Source of the DNA: Siphlonurus alternatus
Taxonomy: Eukaryota > Arthropoda > Insecta > Ephemeroptera > Siphlonuridae
Length of the DNA: 64,000 bases
Reading direction: 5' to 3'
NCBI GenBank assembly: GCA_949825025.1
Contig: OX463788.1
Location: 30,249,715 to 30,313,714 of the forward strand
A program made the position numbers and the translations under genes. The notes under the pieces were generated by a model that did not search any database, was not told the DNA's origin, and saw only the letters and a program-made list of their open reading frames with translations. Of the stretch, positions 43,703 to 55,733 are shown piece by piece. Each line of letters opens with the position of its first letter. Position 1 is the first letter of the stretch.

Positions 43703-46700
43703 CGGGATGTGCTTATGTCTAAACCTTGCCGCGGTGTGGGGGCTGCTTGTGCCGTCGTATATGACTTGTCATATGCGGCGGTCCAAGCTCCAACAGACGG
43801 GCTTCTTAGCCTGGGAGGGATTTCGCGATCCTTCTCAGCCCATATCAGGCACTGCCTGGTATGAAGAGTGGATGCTTGTGCCTGTCCCGGTTTCCATTTA
43901 GTTAGACAGGCAAATCCTGGCAATGCTGGGGACTCCTCGGTTTCGGCTAATCCCCCGTTCCAGTGGAGTATAATTTAATGGTTCCTAGTCGTTCAACGCA
44001 AAGGCCCCCCGATCACGCCGGTATCTCAGATGTGCTGGCAGCACCGAGTGGTGGGGGGCAAGGGAACCAGCCGAGCCATGCGCGGAGGAGGTGGACGGAC
44101 CGAGGAGCTTTGCAACGAGTTGCTTCTCTGCTATGAGAGTAGTTCACCATTGCGGAGAGGATATATGGCGCGTCTTCACCAGATGTGGCAGCAGCTTCAT
44201 CCGCAGATGAACGTTTCAGCGCAGAATCTGCGTGACCAAGCCAATTCTCTGCGAAGTCGTCGGGGCCTTCAGCCTGGAACTCTGGCGCAAGCTTATTCAA
44301 GCTCCGAATCCTCGGGTTCCAAAGATGAAGGGCAGCAGCCTGCTGTGCCTTTCGTGGAGGAGCCAATTCTTGAGCCATATCCGATTCGAGATTTTGAGGG
44401 AGAGCTGCGGGAGGAGATTGTGAACACCAGTCAGAGTTTCTCACGAAGACCATTTCTATGCAAGCCCAGAGGGAAGATCCGGCCTAAACATCTGTCTGCT
44501 ATGAATGGTGCGCTTGCTTCGTATTTGACCCAAGAGTCCACAATGATGGACTTGAACGTGGCCGTCTTTGCTGCGGCAAAGCTTTTGCTGCCAAAGCAGA
44601 AAGAAGGTCCAAGTGCCCAGGAGAAGATCCGGGCGCAAATAGCTGACCTGGAAGAGAAGATTTTGGAGGCCCGAAGAGGTGCGTCAAGGATCCAGAGTGT
44701 AGTCGAGTTTGTTCGTTCCGGGAGACCAGCTTCCCGGAAAATGAAGCATCTGTTGGCTTCGATGCGGCAAACCTACAACACTCTGCGCTTCTCGGTTTTG
44801 GTGGTAGCAAAACAGAAGTTTCTGGATTGTATTCGCACCATGAAGGCTGTGAAGGAGAGAAAGCTGAGTCGCCTGCGGTGGTTGGAGGACAACGATGTCT
44901 TCCTCAACAACACCAGACGTTTCCTGGAAAGGAAAAGACCAGCCCCTCCTGAAAATCCTCCTTCGAGGGAAGCTGTTCGTGCTTTTTGGGCGGGCATTTA
45001 CGAGGTGGACGCTCCATTCTACGCAGAATCTCAGACTCTTTTGGAGTTTGGAAGACTCTGCAGAAGGTTGCAACCTAACCAGGCTCCGTGTCCAGATATC
45101 ACAGCTGAGCGTGTTGCAAAATCTCTCAAGGGAATGCGCAACTGGGCAGCACCGGGAATGGATAAAATCCATTTGTTCTGGTGGAAGCATCTCACTGCTG
45201 TACATGTGCACCTTGCAAGGCATTTTACTGCCATGGTGCGGGGCACGGAAGAAATACCAGCCTGATTAGTGGAGGGACGTACCAGCTTGTTCCACAAGGA
45301 TGGCGACTTGTCGATTCCTGCTAATTACCGACCAATCACCTGCCTCAACACCCAGTATAAGACCTTCACTGGTGTGTTGGATGAGATGGTGGGCGATTCC
45401 ATTCAGCCTGTTTGGATGGAGTTGCACGAACAGAAGGGGGCGAGGCGAGGTCACGAGGGGTGTAAGGAAAACCTGCTTTTGGATAGGTGTGTCTGCCAAG
45501 ATGCCATCCAGCACAAGCAGAACCTCTCGGTGGCTTGGGTGGACTTCAGGAAGGCCTTTGACATGACATCTCATGGCCTAGTTTTACATCTGCTGGAGAT
45601 CGTGAGAGTTCATCCGGACCTTGTGAGATGCATCGGGGACCTGATGCCGCTGAGGAGGACCCGGTTCCAGTGTCGAGTTGGAGGCCGGGTAGCCTATACA
45701 GACCATGTGGTGTTCAGGAGGGGAGTGTTCCAAGGGTACTGTCTTAGCCCTAGGCTCTATTGCATTTCACAAATGCTTCATTTCTGCGATTCTCAGATTG
45801 CAGGACGGTTATGCGGCTGGCCCACCCTCACGTCGGGACCATAAGGTCACCCATACCTTTTTCATGGATGACCTAAAAATTTTTGGTTCGAGCAAAGCCA
45901 AGCTCAAGGAGTCACTTGAGGTTGTTAAAGCTTATGCATCAGATACAGGGATAGAGCTAGGAGTCAAAGAGTGCGCAGTTTTGCATATTCTGCGGGGAAA
46001 GGTGGATAGCGAGAGGGAGGATGTTGAGTTGACAGACGGGAGCATTATTCATCATCTTGATGCCGAAGCGCGGTACAAGTACCTGGGAGTGAGTGAGAGT
46101 CACGTTCAGGATACTGTGAAGTGCCAGGCCGCACTTCGTAACAAGTATGTCCGACGCCAGAAGAAGATTTGGGGCTCCAGGTTGTCGGGTCGCAACAAGA
46201 TCCATGCGACAAACATTCTTGCTGTCCCTGTCATGCTCTACACGTTTGGATCCATGAAGTGGAACGTGATGGAGCTTAGAGACATCGATTTTACCACGAG
46301 GAAGATAATGTCTTCCAGTTTTAGCCACCACAAGAGAGCCTCGGTAGAGCGGGTCTATCTCCCTCGTGAGCAGGGGGGTAGGGGCTTGTTGGGAGTGGAG
46401 AACATTTACAATCGGATGGTTTCCTCGACAACTTGTCGAGTAGCAACGAGTGTGGATCCCCATTTGCAGCTTGTGTATCAACATGAGCTGTACAGACGTG
46501 GAGCGTTTTTGTTCAGTGCAGCTGAAAGGGCAGCGCAAATCCCTGGGTTAGAGCTGGACTTGGCACAGCCGGATGCGAGGCCAGGCGAGAATCTCGCGGG
46601 GTTGCCTCGTGCTGTGGCTAAGAAGAGGGTGTGGGAGGCGGAGTGTAGGATGCTGATGCAAGGGCACATGGAGAAGAACATGCACAGTGTGTTTTTCAAG

Positions 46701-47628
46701 AACATCGAGAGCTTGGGCCTGAGCAGGGAGCGGACCTTTGCCTTCCTTCAATCCTCCGGCTTGACATCTGAGGCTGAGAGCAATATCATCAAGATGCAAG
46801 ATGGTGTGTTTGCGACCCTTGCGTACCAGCAGGTCGTGTTTGGGCGTCACTTGGATGCCAAGTGTCGGGCGTGTTTCCGATTCCCCGAGACCACCATGCA
46901 TCTGCTCTCTGCCTGTTCATTCTACGCCAGGACTCTGTACATTGAGCGGCATAATTCTGCATTGAGAGTGCTTTATTTTCACCTTGGGCACCATTTTGGT
47001 ATTGACGAAGCGCCTGTCATACCATTCGCTCCGGGGGACATAGAGGCGGTGGTAGAGAACGACCAGGTGAAGATCTTCTGGAATTACTCGTTCCCTACCA
47101 CTTGCCAGCTCCATGCTACCAAGCCAGACATTGTTCTGCTTGAGAAGCGCAAGAAGGTCATGACAGTGATTGAATTTTCTGCTCCTGCGGAGCACAACAT
47201 CACTGACAAGTACACGGAAAAGCGCGACAAGTATCGAGACCTTGTCATGGACTTGCGGCAAAGCTATCGGGGACATTCGGTGTCTCTTGTTGTCCTGTTG
47301 GTTGGCGTGATGGGTGGGGTGCCTGACACACTACTCTCTGGGCTTCGGCAAGTACCAGGTTGCCGTGGATCCGCTAAGCGGCTGGCGGATGCCATGCAGA
47401 AGGCAGTGTTGCTGGGCTCTCTTCGTCTCCTTCGCGCGCATGGGGAGGTTGGGTGAGGTAGACCCATAAAAATAGAAAAGGCAGCCCTGGAGTTTACTGC
47501 ACGAGAGTGCGGAGCGCCGGGGTCGAGTTTCTCTAGCTGTTAAAGTTGTTAGAGGAGGAATACTCTGTTTTACATGGAGCCTGTACTTTCAACTTTGGCC
47601 TGCTAGGGAAAAAAAAAAAAAAAAAAAT
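43703..47628 (+). mobile_element. RLE-type LINE, copy A (several lesions)
   Basis: A ~3.9-kb element, nearly identical to copy B. The 5' UTR begins GGGATGTGC and the 3' UTR ends TGCTAGGG plus an A-run. The coding part, from ATG 43978, would be one long polyprotein but is broken. There is a 4-base insertion near 44097 relative to copy B, a TGA at 45263-45265 where B has AGG, and one extra base near 45776-45782. Motif B of the reverse transcriptase reads FQGYCLS where B has FQGDSLS. The endonuclease region (KPDIVLLEKRKK...VIEFSAP) is intact in the frame that ends at 47456. Unlikely to encode active protein. Confidence 0.85.
43978..47456 (+). pseudogene. Broken ORF of LINE copy A
   Basis: Readable as three plus-strand pieces: 43978 to about 44097 in one frame, 44098-45265 and 45269 to about 45780 in a second, then to 47456 in a third. 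Domains in order: Myb/SANT-like N-terminal helices (TEELCNELLLC...GYMARLHQMW), a charged linker, reverse transcriptase (NYRPITC, VDFRKAFD, FMDD), a CCHC knuckle (CRACF...HLLSAC) and the restriction-like endonuclease. Lesions as in the element entry. The antisense frames of this region are shadows. Confidence 0.85.
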
Positions 47629-47670
47629 AATAATATTTACATATTATTATTAATATAATAATATATTATA
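47629..47670. repeat. AT/AAT microsatellite junction between copies A and C
   Basis: ATAATATTTACATATTATTA-type sequence separates the A-tail of copy A from the truncated 5' end of copy C. Similar short AAT- or AT-rich spacers separate every neighbouring pair in the train. Confidence 0.85.
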
Positions 47671-50457
47671 GCTTGTAGCGTTCTTCACTGACCCGCAGGG
47701 GTGTAGTAAGAAGGTCATGGCAGGTATTCGCTCTATTGCGAGAAACATCAGGGTAAGGAGGACGGATAAGGACTATGAGAAAATGCTCCGAGAGAAGGAA
47801 GAACAACTGAGACAGCGAATTGCAGCGCTTGGTGCTCGTATTAGGCGATACAATGAGGCAGCCAAGCGAAGACAGCAAGAGAGTCTTTTTGCTTCTGATC
47901 AGAAGTTGTTTTACCGGAAGTTGGAGGAAGAGGGCAAAGAGGAGCAGCCTCAGCAACCGCCGACAGCAGAGGTGATGGCAGAGTTTTGGTCATCTATTTG
48001 GTCTGAGCAGAAGCAACACTCTGAAGATGCATATTGGTTGCGTGAGGAAGAGGAGGTGTGCAGAGACATCCCGGAAATGCCGGCAGTAAGCATTACACTT
48101 GCTGATGGACAGTCTGCTGTTAAGAAGACACAGAACTGGAAGCCGCCGGGTGTGGATGGTATCCACAACTTCTGGTGGAAGTACTTCAAGAGTACTCACC
48201 AATCTCTTGCAATCAACTTTGATGCTGCCCTTAGAGATCCGTCAATCTTGCCAAAATTTTGTACTTTGGGAATAACTTACATGAAGCCAAAGTCAGGTGA
48301 TTCATTGAACCCCAAAAACTACAGGCCAATTACATGTCTTCCCACACTGTACAAGATCTTTACTTCCATTCTGTCGATGAAGATATATGACCATCTTGTC
48401 ACGAATGGACTTCTTGCTGAGGAGCAAAATGGTTGTCGGAAGGGAACCAGGGGATGTCGGGAGTTGTTGGTGGTCGACACTGTTGTGTCTCAGCAGGCTC
48501 GTAGAAAACATCGCAACATCTCAGTGGGCTGGGTTGACAACAAGAAAGCCTTTGACTCAGTGCCTCACTCCTGGCTCCTCTCTGTCCTTCACCTGTATAA
48601 GATCCACCCTTGCGTCGTTGAGCTTCTCACTTCTTGCATGAGCATGTGGAGGACTTGTCTTCATGTAAACCAAGGTGGGGTCAGTTACAAGACTAGAGAA
48701 ATGCAAATTTCAAGAGGTATTTTTCAAGGAGATAGTCTCAGCCCTTTGTGGTTTTGTCTTGCACTGAACCCGCTGAGCAGGATGCTCCGGACCTCTGGGT
48801 ATGGTTACGTTCTACAGAGGAATCCAGAAGTTCGCATTTCCCACCAGTTTTACATGGGTGATCTAAAGTTGTATGCATCTGGTGAAGACCAGTTGCACAG
48901 CATGTTTGAACTTGTCAAAAGTTTTAGTGATGCAATTTGCATGGAGTTTGGTCTTGACAAGTGTGCTGTTGTGCATGTGAGATAGGGGGAGGTTCAAGAT
49001 CCAAAAGAAGGCTTGCGACTCATGGGAGGCACCGTTATTCAAGACTTGGGTACCGAGGACAACTACAAGTACCTCGGTCTACAGCAGCTACTTGGCATCA
49101 AGGATGTAGATGCCGGGAAACAAGTTGAGAAGAAAATGCTGTCTCGTGTCAACAAGGTTTGCAAGTCTTTCGTCAGTGCAAGAAACAAGATTTCAGCAAT
49201 TAACACTTGGGCTATCCCTGTGGCAGCATATACCTTTGGAGTCGTCAGATGGTCGGAGACGTCGCTGCAAGCCTTTGACAGAAAGATGAGAACTACCCTC
49301 ACAAAGCACAGGATACATCACCCGAGGAGCTCAGTTGAGAGACTGTACCTTTCACGTCATGTGGGTGGAAGAGGTTTGCTCAACATGGAGGTGATGTGTA
49401 ATCAGCAGGAGCTGAAACTCCGCCAGTACTTTGTGTCACGTGGTGTTGGATTGCATGCAGCTGTCTGCAATCAGGACCGTGGCTACACTTCGCTACATTG
49501 GAGTGAGCAAGAGTTTCAGTCTGCCATCAAGACACAGGCTGAAAGAATTCAGGAGTGGTCAACGAAAGCATTGCATGGTCGGTATGCTGCAGCGTGTTCA
49601 TCGGATCAGGTGGACACCAAGAGTTCCACTGAGTGGCTGCGGACAAGTGGGCTATTTGCAGAGACGGAGGGCTTTGTCTGTGCCATACAGGATCAGGTCA
49701 TCAGGACTAGGGCGTATGAGCGACACATCCTCAAAATCAACATTAGTGACCGATGTTGCCTTTGTAAGCAGGCTAACGAGTCTATTCAGCATGTCGCTGG
49801 GGGCTGTCCAGTGCTTGCTCCAAAAGAGTACTTAGAGCGCCACAATTCTGTTGCCAAAGTTGTACATCAAGCTTTGGCCAAGAAAGTTGGTCTCATAGAG
49901 ACGGAGGTTCCGTACTATAAGTGCAAGCCGGAACAAGTTCTCCATAATCAGGATGCAAAAATCCTGTGGGATTCTGCCATCACCACAGATAGAGCTGTTG
50001 AAGCAAACAGACCTGATCTTGTTCTCTTCGACAAGAAAGCTCGAACAGCGGTGATTGTCGACATTGCTGTCCCGCTGGACAGAGAATCTTGTGACCACAA
50101 TTGCGGAGAAAAAGCGCAAGTACCAGCCACTTGCTGTTGAGCTCAAAGACATGTACCAGCTCCGTGGTGTTGATGTAGTTCCAGTTGTAATCTCTAGTAA
50201 CGGTCTTGTGACCAAAGACTGGTCAGATGCCAGGGAGAAGTTGGCTCTCAAAGAATACCATGTGCGTGTCATGCAGAAGGCTGCTATTCTTGGCACGGCT
50301 AACATTGTGCGCAAGTTTTTTGAGCTTGTAGCACCCCTGCATGCTTACCCGCAATCCCCTCTCAAAGTTTGGTACAGGCATTTACACCTTGGCTCAATTG
50401 AGCCCGGTGTTTGTGTTATAGTAAAGAAAGTAACAAGAAATAATAATAATAATAATT
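47671..50457 (+). mobile_element. RLE-type LINE, copy C (second family, 5'-truncated)
   Basis: A different family from A/B: the protein is clearly related but the DNA is not alignable by eye. It starts abruptly within the region before the RT domain, so it lacks its 5' UTR and N-terminal domain. The 3' UTR ends CTTGGCTCAATTGAGCCCGG, a hairpin of the same form as in E1/E2, then an AATAATAATAAT tail at 50440-50457. Inserted in the same orientation as its neighbours. Confidence 0.85.
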
Positions 50458-50459
50458 GA
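47717..50459 (+). pseudogene. Broken RT-endonuclease ORF of LINE copy C
   Basis: From 47717 the frame gives a coiled-coil-like stretch (EKMLREKEEQLRQRIAALG), then the RT with KPPGVDGIHNFWWK, NYRPITCLPTLYK, VDNKKAFDSV and FQGDSLSPLWFC. Motif C reads FYMGDLK where YMDD is expected, so the first catalytic Asp is Gly (codon at 48857). A TAG at 48983-48985 interrupts. The same frame resumes from 49013 through a CCLCK...HVAGGC knuckle and the RLE (RPDLVLFDKKA...IVDIAVP). One inserted base near 50088 then shifts the end into another frame, which runs into the AAT tail. Three independent lesions: dead copy. Confidence 0.88.
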
Positions 50460-53400
50460 TTGACTTGCCCCCACGTCAATCCCTGCATGTTTCTGCATGT
50501 GTCCTTTTTTCCTGGGCTGCATTCAAGACGGGATCGGTGTCAGATGCTTTGCATGCTGCGCTGTACCCTGAATTGGTGTTGCGGGTGATTTAGGGTGCCT
50601 GTGGCGCCATGTGAGGTGAGACAACTTTCTGTAGGTAGCATGTTGCATGTGTCTCTTTGTCCTACTGCGCGCGTAAGCAAACGGTGATTGGGGGAGATGC
50701 ATGTGCAAGCACTACAGGGGGATGTGCCTATGTCTGAACCTTGCCGTGGTGTGGGGGCTGCTTGTGCCGTCGTATATGACTTGTCATATGCAGCGGTCCG
50801 AGCTCCAACAGACGGGCTTCCTAGCCTGGGAGGGATTTCACGATCCTTCTCAGCCCATATCAGGCACTGCCTGATATGAAGAGTGGACGCTTGTGCCTGT
50901 CCCGGTTTTCACTTAGTTAGACAGGCAAATCCTGGCAATGCTGGGGACTCCTCGGTTTGGGCTAACCCCCCGTTCCGGTGGAGTATAATTAAATGGTTCC
51001 TAGTCGATCAACGCAAAGGCTCCCCGATCACGCCGGTATCTCGGATGTGCCGGCAGCACCGAGTGGTGGGGGGCAAGGGAACCAGCCGAGCCATGCGCGG
51101 AGGAGGTGGACGGAGGAGCTTTGCAACGAGTTGCTTCTCTGCTATGAGAGTAGTTCACCTTTGCGAAGAGGATATATGGCGCGTCTTCACCAGATGTGGC
51201 AGCAGCTTCATCCGGAGATGAACGTTTCAGCGCAGAATCTGCGTGACCAAGCCAATTCTCTGCGAAGTCGTCGGGGCCTTCAGCCTGGAACTCTGGCGCA
51301 AGCTTCTTCAAGCTCCGAATCCTTGGGTTCCAAAGATGAAGGGCGGCAGCCTGCTGTGCCTTTCGTGGAGGAGCCAATTCTTGAGCCTCATCCGGTTCGA
51401 GATTTTGAGGGAGAGCTGCGGGAGGAGATTGTGAACACCAGTCAGAGTTTCTCACGAAGACCATTTCTATGCAAGCCCAAAGGAAAGATCCGGGCTCAAC
51501 ATCTGTCTGCGATGAATGGTGCGCTTGCTTCGTATTTGACCCAAGAGTCCACAATGATGGACTTGAATGTGGCCGTCTTTGCTGCGGCAAAGCTTTTGCT
51601 GCCAAAGCAGAAAGAAGGTCCAAGTGCCCAGGAGAAGATCCGGGCGCAAATAGCTGACCTGGAGGAGAAGATTTTGGAGGCCCGAAGAGGTGCGTCAAGG
51701 ATCCAGAGTGTAGTCGAGTTTGTTCGTTCCGGGAGACCAGCTTCCGGGAAAATGAAGCATCTGTTGGCTTCGATGCGGCAAACCTACAAGACTCTACGCT
51801 TCTCGGTTTTGGTGGTAGCAAAACAGAAGTTTCTGGATCGTATTCGCACCATGAAGGCTGTGAAGGAGAGAAAGATGAGTCGCCTGCGGTGGTTGGAGGA
51901 CAACGATGTCTTCCTCAACAATACCAGACGTTTCCTGGAAAGGGAAAGACCAGCCCCTCCTGAAAATCCTCCTTCGAGGGAAGCTGTTCGTGCTTTTTGG
52001 GCAGGCATTTACGAGGTGGAGGCTCCATTCAACGCAGAATCTCAGGCTCTTAAGGAGTTTGGGAGGCTCTGCAGAAGGTTGCAACCTAACCAGGCTCCGT
52101 GTCCAGATATCACAGCTGAGCGTGTTGCAAAATCCCTCAAGGGAAAGCGCAACTGGGCAGCACCGGGATTGGATAAAATCCATTTGTTCTGGTGGAAGCA
52201 TCTCACTGCTGTACATGTGCACCTTGCAAGGCATTTTACTGCCATGGTGCGGGGCACGGAAGAAATACCAGCCAGGTTAGTGGAGGGACGTACCAGCTTG
52301 TTCCCCAAGGATGGCGACTTGTCGATTCCTGCTAATTACCGACCAATCACCTGCCTCAACACCCAGTATAAGACCTTCACTGGTGTGTTGGATGAGATGG
52401 TGGGCGATTCCATTCAGCCTGTTTGGATGGAGTTGCACGAACAGAAGGGGGCGAGGCGAGGTCACGAGGGGTGTAAGGAAAACCTGCTTTTGGATAGGTG
52501 TGTCTGCCAAGATGCCATCCAGCACAAGCAGAACCTCTCGGTGGCTTGGGTGGACTTCAGGAAGGCCTTTGACATGACATCTCATGGCCTAGTTTTACAT
52601 CTGCTGGAGATCCTGAGAGTTCATCCGGACCTTGTGAGATGCATCGGGGACCTGATGCCGCTGTAGAGGACCCGGTTCCAGTGTCGAGTTGGAGGCCGGG
52701 TAGCCTATACAGACCATGTGGTGTTCAGGAGGGGAGTGTTCCAAGGGGACTCTCTTAGCCTTAGGCTCTATTGCATTTCACAAATGCCTCTTTCTGCGAT
52801 TCTCAGATTGCAGGACGGTTATGCGGCTGGCCCACCCTCATGTCGGGACCATAAGGTCACCCATACCTTTTTCATGGATGACCTGAAAATTTTTGGTTCG
52901 AGCAAAGCCAAGCTCAAGGAGTCACTTGAGGTTGTTAAAGCTTATGCATCAGATACAGGGATGGAGCCAGGAGTCAACAAGTGCGCAGTTTTGCACATTC
53001 TGCGGGGAAAGGTGGATGGCGAGAGGGAGGATGTTGAGTTGACAGACGGGAGCATTATTCATCATCTTGATGCCGAAGCGCGGTGCAAGTACCTGGGAGT
53101 GAGTGAGAGTCACGTTCAGGATACTGTGAAGTGCCAGGCCGCACTTCGTGGCAAGTATGTCCGACGCCTGAAGAAGATTTGGGGCTCCAGGTTGTCGGGT
53201 CGCAACAAGATCCATGAGACAAACATGCTTGCTGTCCCTGTCATGCTCTACACGTTTGGCGCCATGAAGTGGAACGTGATGGAGCTTAGAGACCTCGATT
53301 TCACCACGAGGAAGATCATGTCCTCCAGTTTTAGCCACCACAAGAGAGCCTCGGTAGAGCGGGTTTATCTCCCTCGTGAGCAGGGGTGTAGAGGCTTGTT

Positions 53401-54640
53401 GGGAGTGGAGAACATTTACAATCGGATGGTTCTCTCGATGGCTTGTCGAGTAGCAACGAGTGTGGATCCCCATTTGCAGCTTGTGTATCAGCATGAGCTG
53501 TACAGACGTGAAGCGTTTTTGTTCAGTGCAGCTGAAAGGGCAGCGCAAATCCTTGGGTTAGAGCTGGACTTGGCACAGCCGGATGCGAGGCCAGGCGAGA
53601 ATCTCGCGGGGTTGCCTCGTGCTGTGGCTAAGAAGAGGGTGTGTGAGGCGGAGTGTAGGATGCTGATGCAAGGGCACATGGAGAAGAACATGCACAGTGT
53701 GTTTTTCAAGAACATCGAGAGCTTGGGCCTGAGCAGGGAGCGGACCTTTGCCTTCCTTCAATCCTCCGGCTTGACATCTGAGGCTGAGAGCAATATCATC
53801 AAGATGCAAGATGGTGTGTTTGCGACCCTTGCGTACCAGCAGGTCGTGTTTGGGCGTCACTTGGATGCCAAGTGTCGGGCGTGTTTCCGATTCCCCGAGA
53901 CCACCATGCACCTGCTCTCTGCCTGTTCATTCTACGCCAGGACTCTGTACATTGAGCAGCATAATTCTGCATTGAGAGTGCTTTATTTCCACCTAAGGCA
54001 CCATTTTGGTATTGACGAAACGCCTGTCATACCATTCGCTCCGGGGGACGTGGAGGCGGTGGTAGAAAACGACCAGGTGAAGATCTTCTGGAATTACTCG
54101 TTCCCTACCACTCGCCAGCTCCATGCTACCAAGCCAGACATTGTTCTGCTTGAGAAGCGCAAGAAGGTCATGACAGTGATTGAATTTTCTGCTCCTGCGG
54201 AGCACAACATCACTGAAAAGTACACAGAAAAGCGCGACAAGTATCGAGACCTTGTCATGGACTTGCGACAAAGCTACCGGGGACATTCGGTGTCACTTGT
54301 TGTCCTGTTGGTTGGCGTGATGGGTGGGGTGCCTGACACACTACTTTCTGGGCTTCGGCAAGTACCAGGTTGCCGTGGATCCGCTGAGCGGCTGGCGGAT
54401 GCCATGCAGAAGGCAGTGTTGCTGGGCTCTCTTCGTCTCCTTCGCGCGCATGGGGAGGTTGGGTGAGGTGCACCCATAAAAATAGAAAAGGCAGCCCTGG
54501 AGTTTACTGCACGAGAGTGCGGAGCGCCGGGGTCGAGTTTCTCTAGCTGTTGAAGTTGTTAGATGAGGAATACTCTGTTTTACATGGAGCCTGTACTTTC
54601 AACTTTGGCATGCTGGGAAAAAAAAAATAATAATAATAAA
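50458..54640 (+). mobile_element. RLE-type LINE, copy B (near-intact)
   Basis: Copy A and copy B align from 50718 (GGGATGTGC). About 260 further bases upstream, from the AAT tail of copy C at 50458, probably belong to its longer 5' UTR. The long coding frame 50993-54466 is interrupted once. The 3' UTR (CCCATAAAAATAGAAAAGG ... TGCTGGG) and short A-tail match copy A, and an AATAATAAT run follows. GC content is visibly higher than in host DNA. Its few differences from copy A indicate recent activity of the family. Confidence 0.85.
50993..54466 (+). pseudogene. LINE copy B polyprotein, one in-frame TAG
   Basis: A single 1157-codon frame interrupted only by TAG at 52664-52666 (codon 558), where copy A has AGG or an equivalent sense codon. 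Order: Myb/SANT-like DNA-binding helices at about residues 36-93 (RRRWTEELCNELLLC), a long linker, then reverse transcriptase with NYRPITC, motif A VDFRKAFD (Asp 521), motif B FQGDSLS and motif C FMDD (Asp 629 and 630). After that come a C-X2-C-X8-H-X4-C knuckle (Cys 961, Cys 964, His 973, Cys 978) and the restriction-like endonuclease PD-X14-E (Asp 1049, Glu 1064) followed by EKRDKY. The layout is that of R4/Dong-type non-LTR elements. The ATG at 50993 was chosen because it precedes the Myb-like domain and is conserved in copy A. Confidence 0.85.
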
Positions 54641-54697
54641 TTATTATTATATTATAATAATAATATAAATATAATTATAATAATAATTATTATTATA
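54620..54697. repeat. AAT/ATT microsatellite after copy B
   Basis: AATAATAATAAATTATTATT and further imperfect repeats separate copy B from the next truncated tail. Confidence 0.85.
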
Positions 54698-54785
54698 ATT
54701 GGATCCGGGGCGAATGGATGTGATTCCGTGGAGGCTGGGTAACACCATGGTCGAAAGTCTGGCACTCCAAGGGGGGGGGGGAAAT
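54698..54785 (+). mobile_element. Solo 3' tail of the copy-D family
   Basis: ATTGGATCCGGGGCGAATGG through TCTGGCACTCCAAGGGG matches the last 85 bases of copy D with two or three differences, followed by a G-run, AAATA and a TA tract. A very short 5'-truncated insertion, again plus strand. Confidence 0.75.
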
Positions 54786-54807
54786 ATATATATATATATA
54801 TATATAC

Positions 54808-54865
<58 letters not shown>
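54786..54865. repeat. (TA)n microsatellite
   Basis: About 80 bases of TA with ATACA interruptions. The Ile/Tyr frames across it on both strands are artefacts. Confidence 0.95.
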
Positions 54866-54868
<3 letters not shown>

Positions 54869-54970
54869 CGTTGTAGCGCTCTTTTGTCCAATCTCACTTC
54901 GTAATACTTCGGATTTAAATTTTTTGCGCTATAACGTCATCCAATACGCTATAGCCCTCTGGTCGTAGCC
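54866..54970. repeat. Inverted-repeat arm, partner at 61565-61640
   Basis: CGACGTTGTAGCGCTCTTTT, GTCCAATCTCACTTCG and TAATACTTCGGATTTAAAT match, inverted, CCGAAGTATTACGAAGTG ... AAAAGAGCGCTGCAACG near 61580-61635. The arms are 6.7 kb apart. Several nested elements lie between. Confidence 0.75.
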
Positions 54971-55733
54971 CTCTGGTGGAAGGCCAAGACCAGCAGGGGC
55001 GATCGTCAACTGTCAAGATATTAGCCGTCTGAAATTTAAAAAATAACACGCAAAGTAATGGGGAGTAAATATTTCTTTAAAAATATTTACCTGATATTAT
55101 TGAAGGTATCTTGTAGTGCGATACTACTTTAATGTAGTCTCCTGCGTGCTGATTATTTTATTTAGTTGATAAATATTATACTATACCTGAGAAATATTAC
55201 GGTAAAGTCAGGGCGGGAACTTAGTTATATCTTCCAAGCTTTGGATATGTATCATGACGTCACGGAATATTGAAAATGCAAAAAAGTACTTGCATCTACT
55301 TTCATACAATATTTTCGATGTAGTAAATAACTTTACTTGATATACAAAGTAAAGAAATTGCAATTAAGTAAAGTGAAAGTCACTCGCTATGAAGAAAGGT
55401 TTTCAATGTTTATATGACGTCATCGCCAGTAAACTGACTTTTTCCTTCGTGGCTTCGCGCATGCGCAGATGTAACAGAAGTCGGGTTCATAAAACATTAA
55501 TTGGAGTGTATTAATATTGGTTTTGCGTGAAAAAGAAGATTGTTACGCAAGATTAGACTATATTAGAGTTAAACTAGTTTCATTTTCAAAACTCTAGCAC
55601 ACAGCGCAATTGTCGTAAACCGCGACCAAAGTGAAGTCCTCTCCCATTTGATTACACGCAAACCTGCTCCTCAGTAGGACGGCTATTGAAAAGTGGGCGC
55701 GGTCAGGTCTTGGCCTTCCACCAGACGGCCATG
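54971..55733. mobile_element. DNA element, tandem copy T1
   Basis: A ~763-bp unit starting CTCTGGTGGAAGGCCAAGAC and ending GGTCTTGGCCTTCCACC before the next unit. The interior matches the element at 25567-26358 (CAAGCTTT, TGACGTCA, GAAAGTCACTCGCTATGAAG, TTGATTACACGCAAACCTGC) but the terminal repeats are different. No transposase. Confidence 0.75.

Noticed and set aside
44013..47276. Long minus-strand frames opposite the LINE coding regions
   Set aside because: They mirror the GC-rich coding strand, recur identically opposite copies A and B, and show no motifs. They are shadows.
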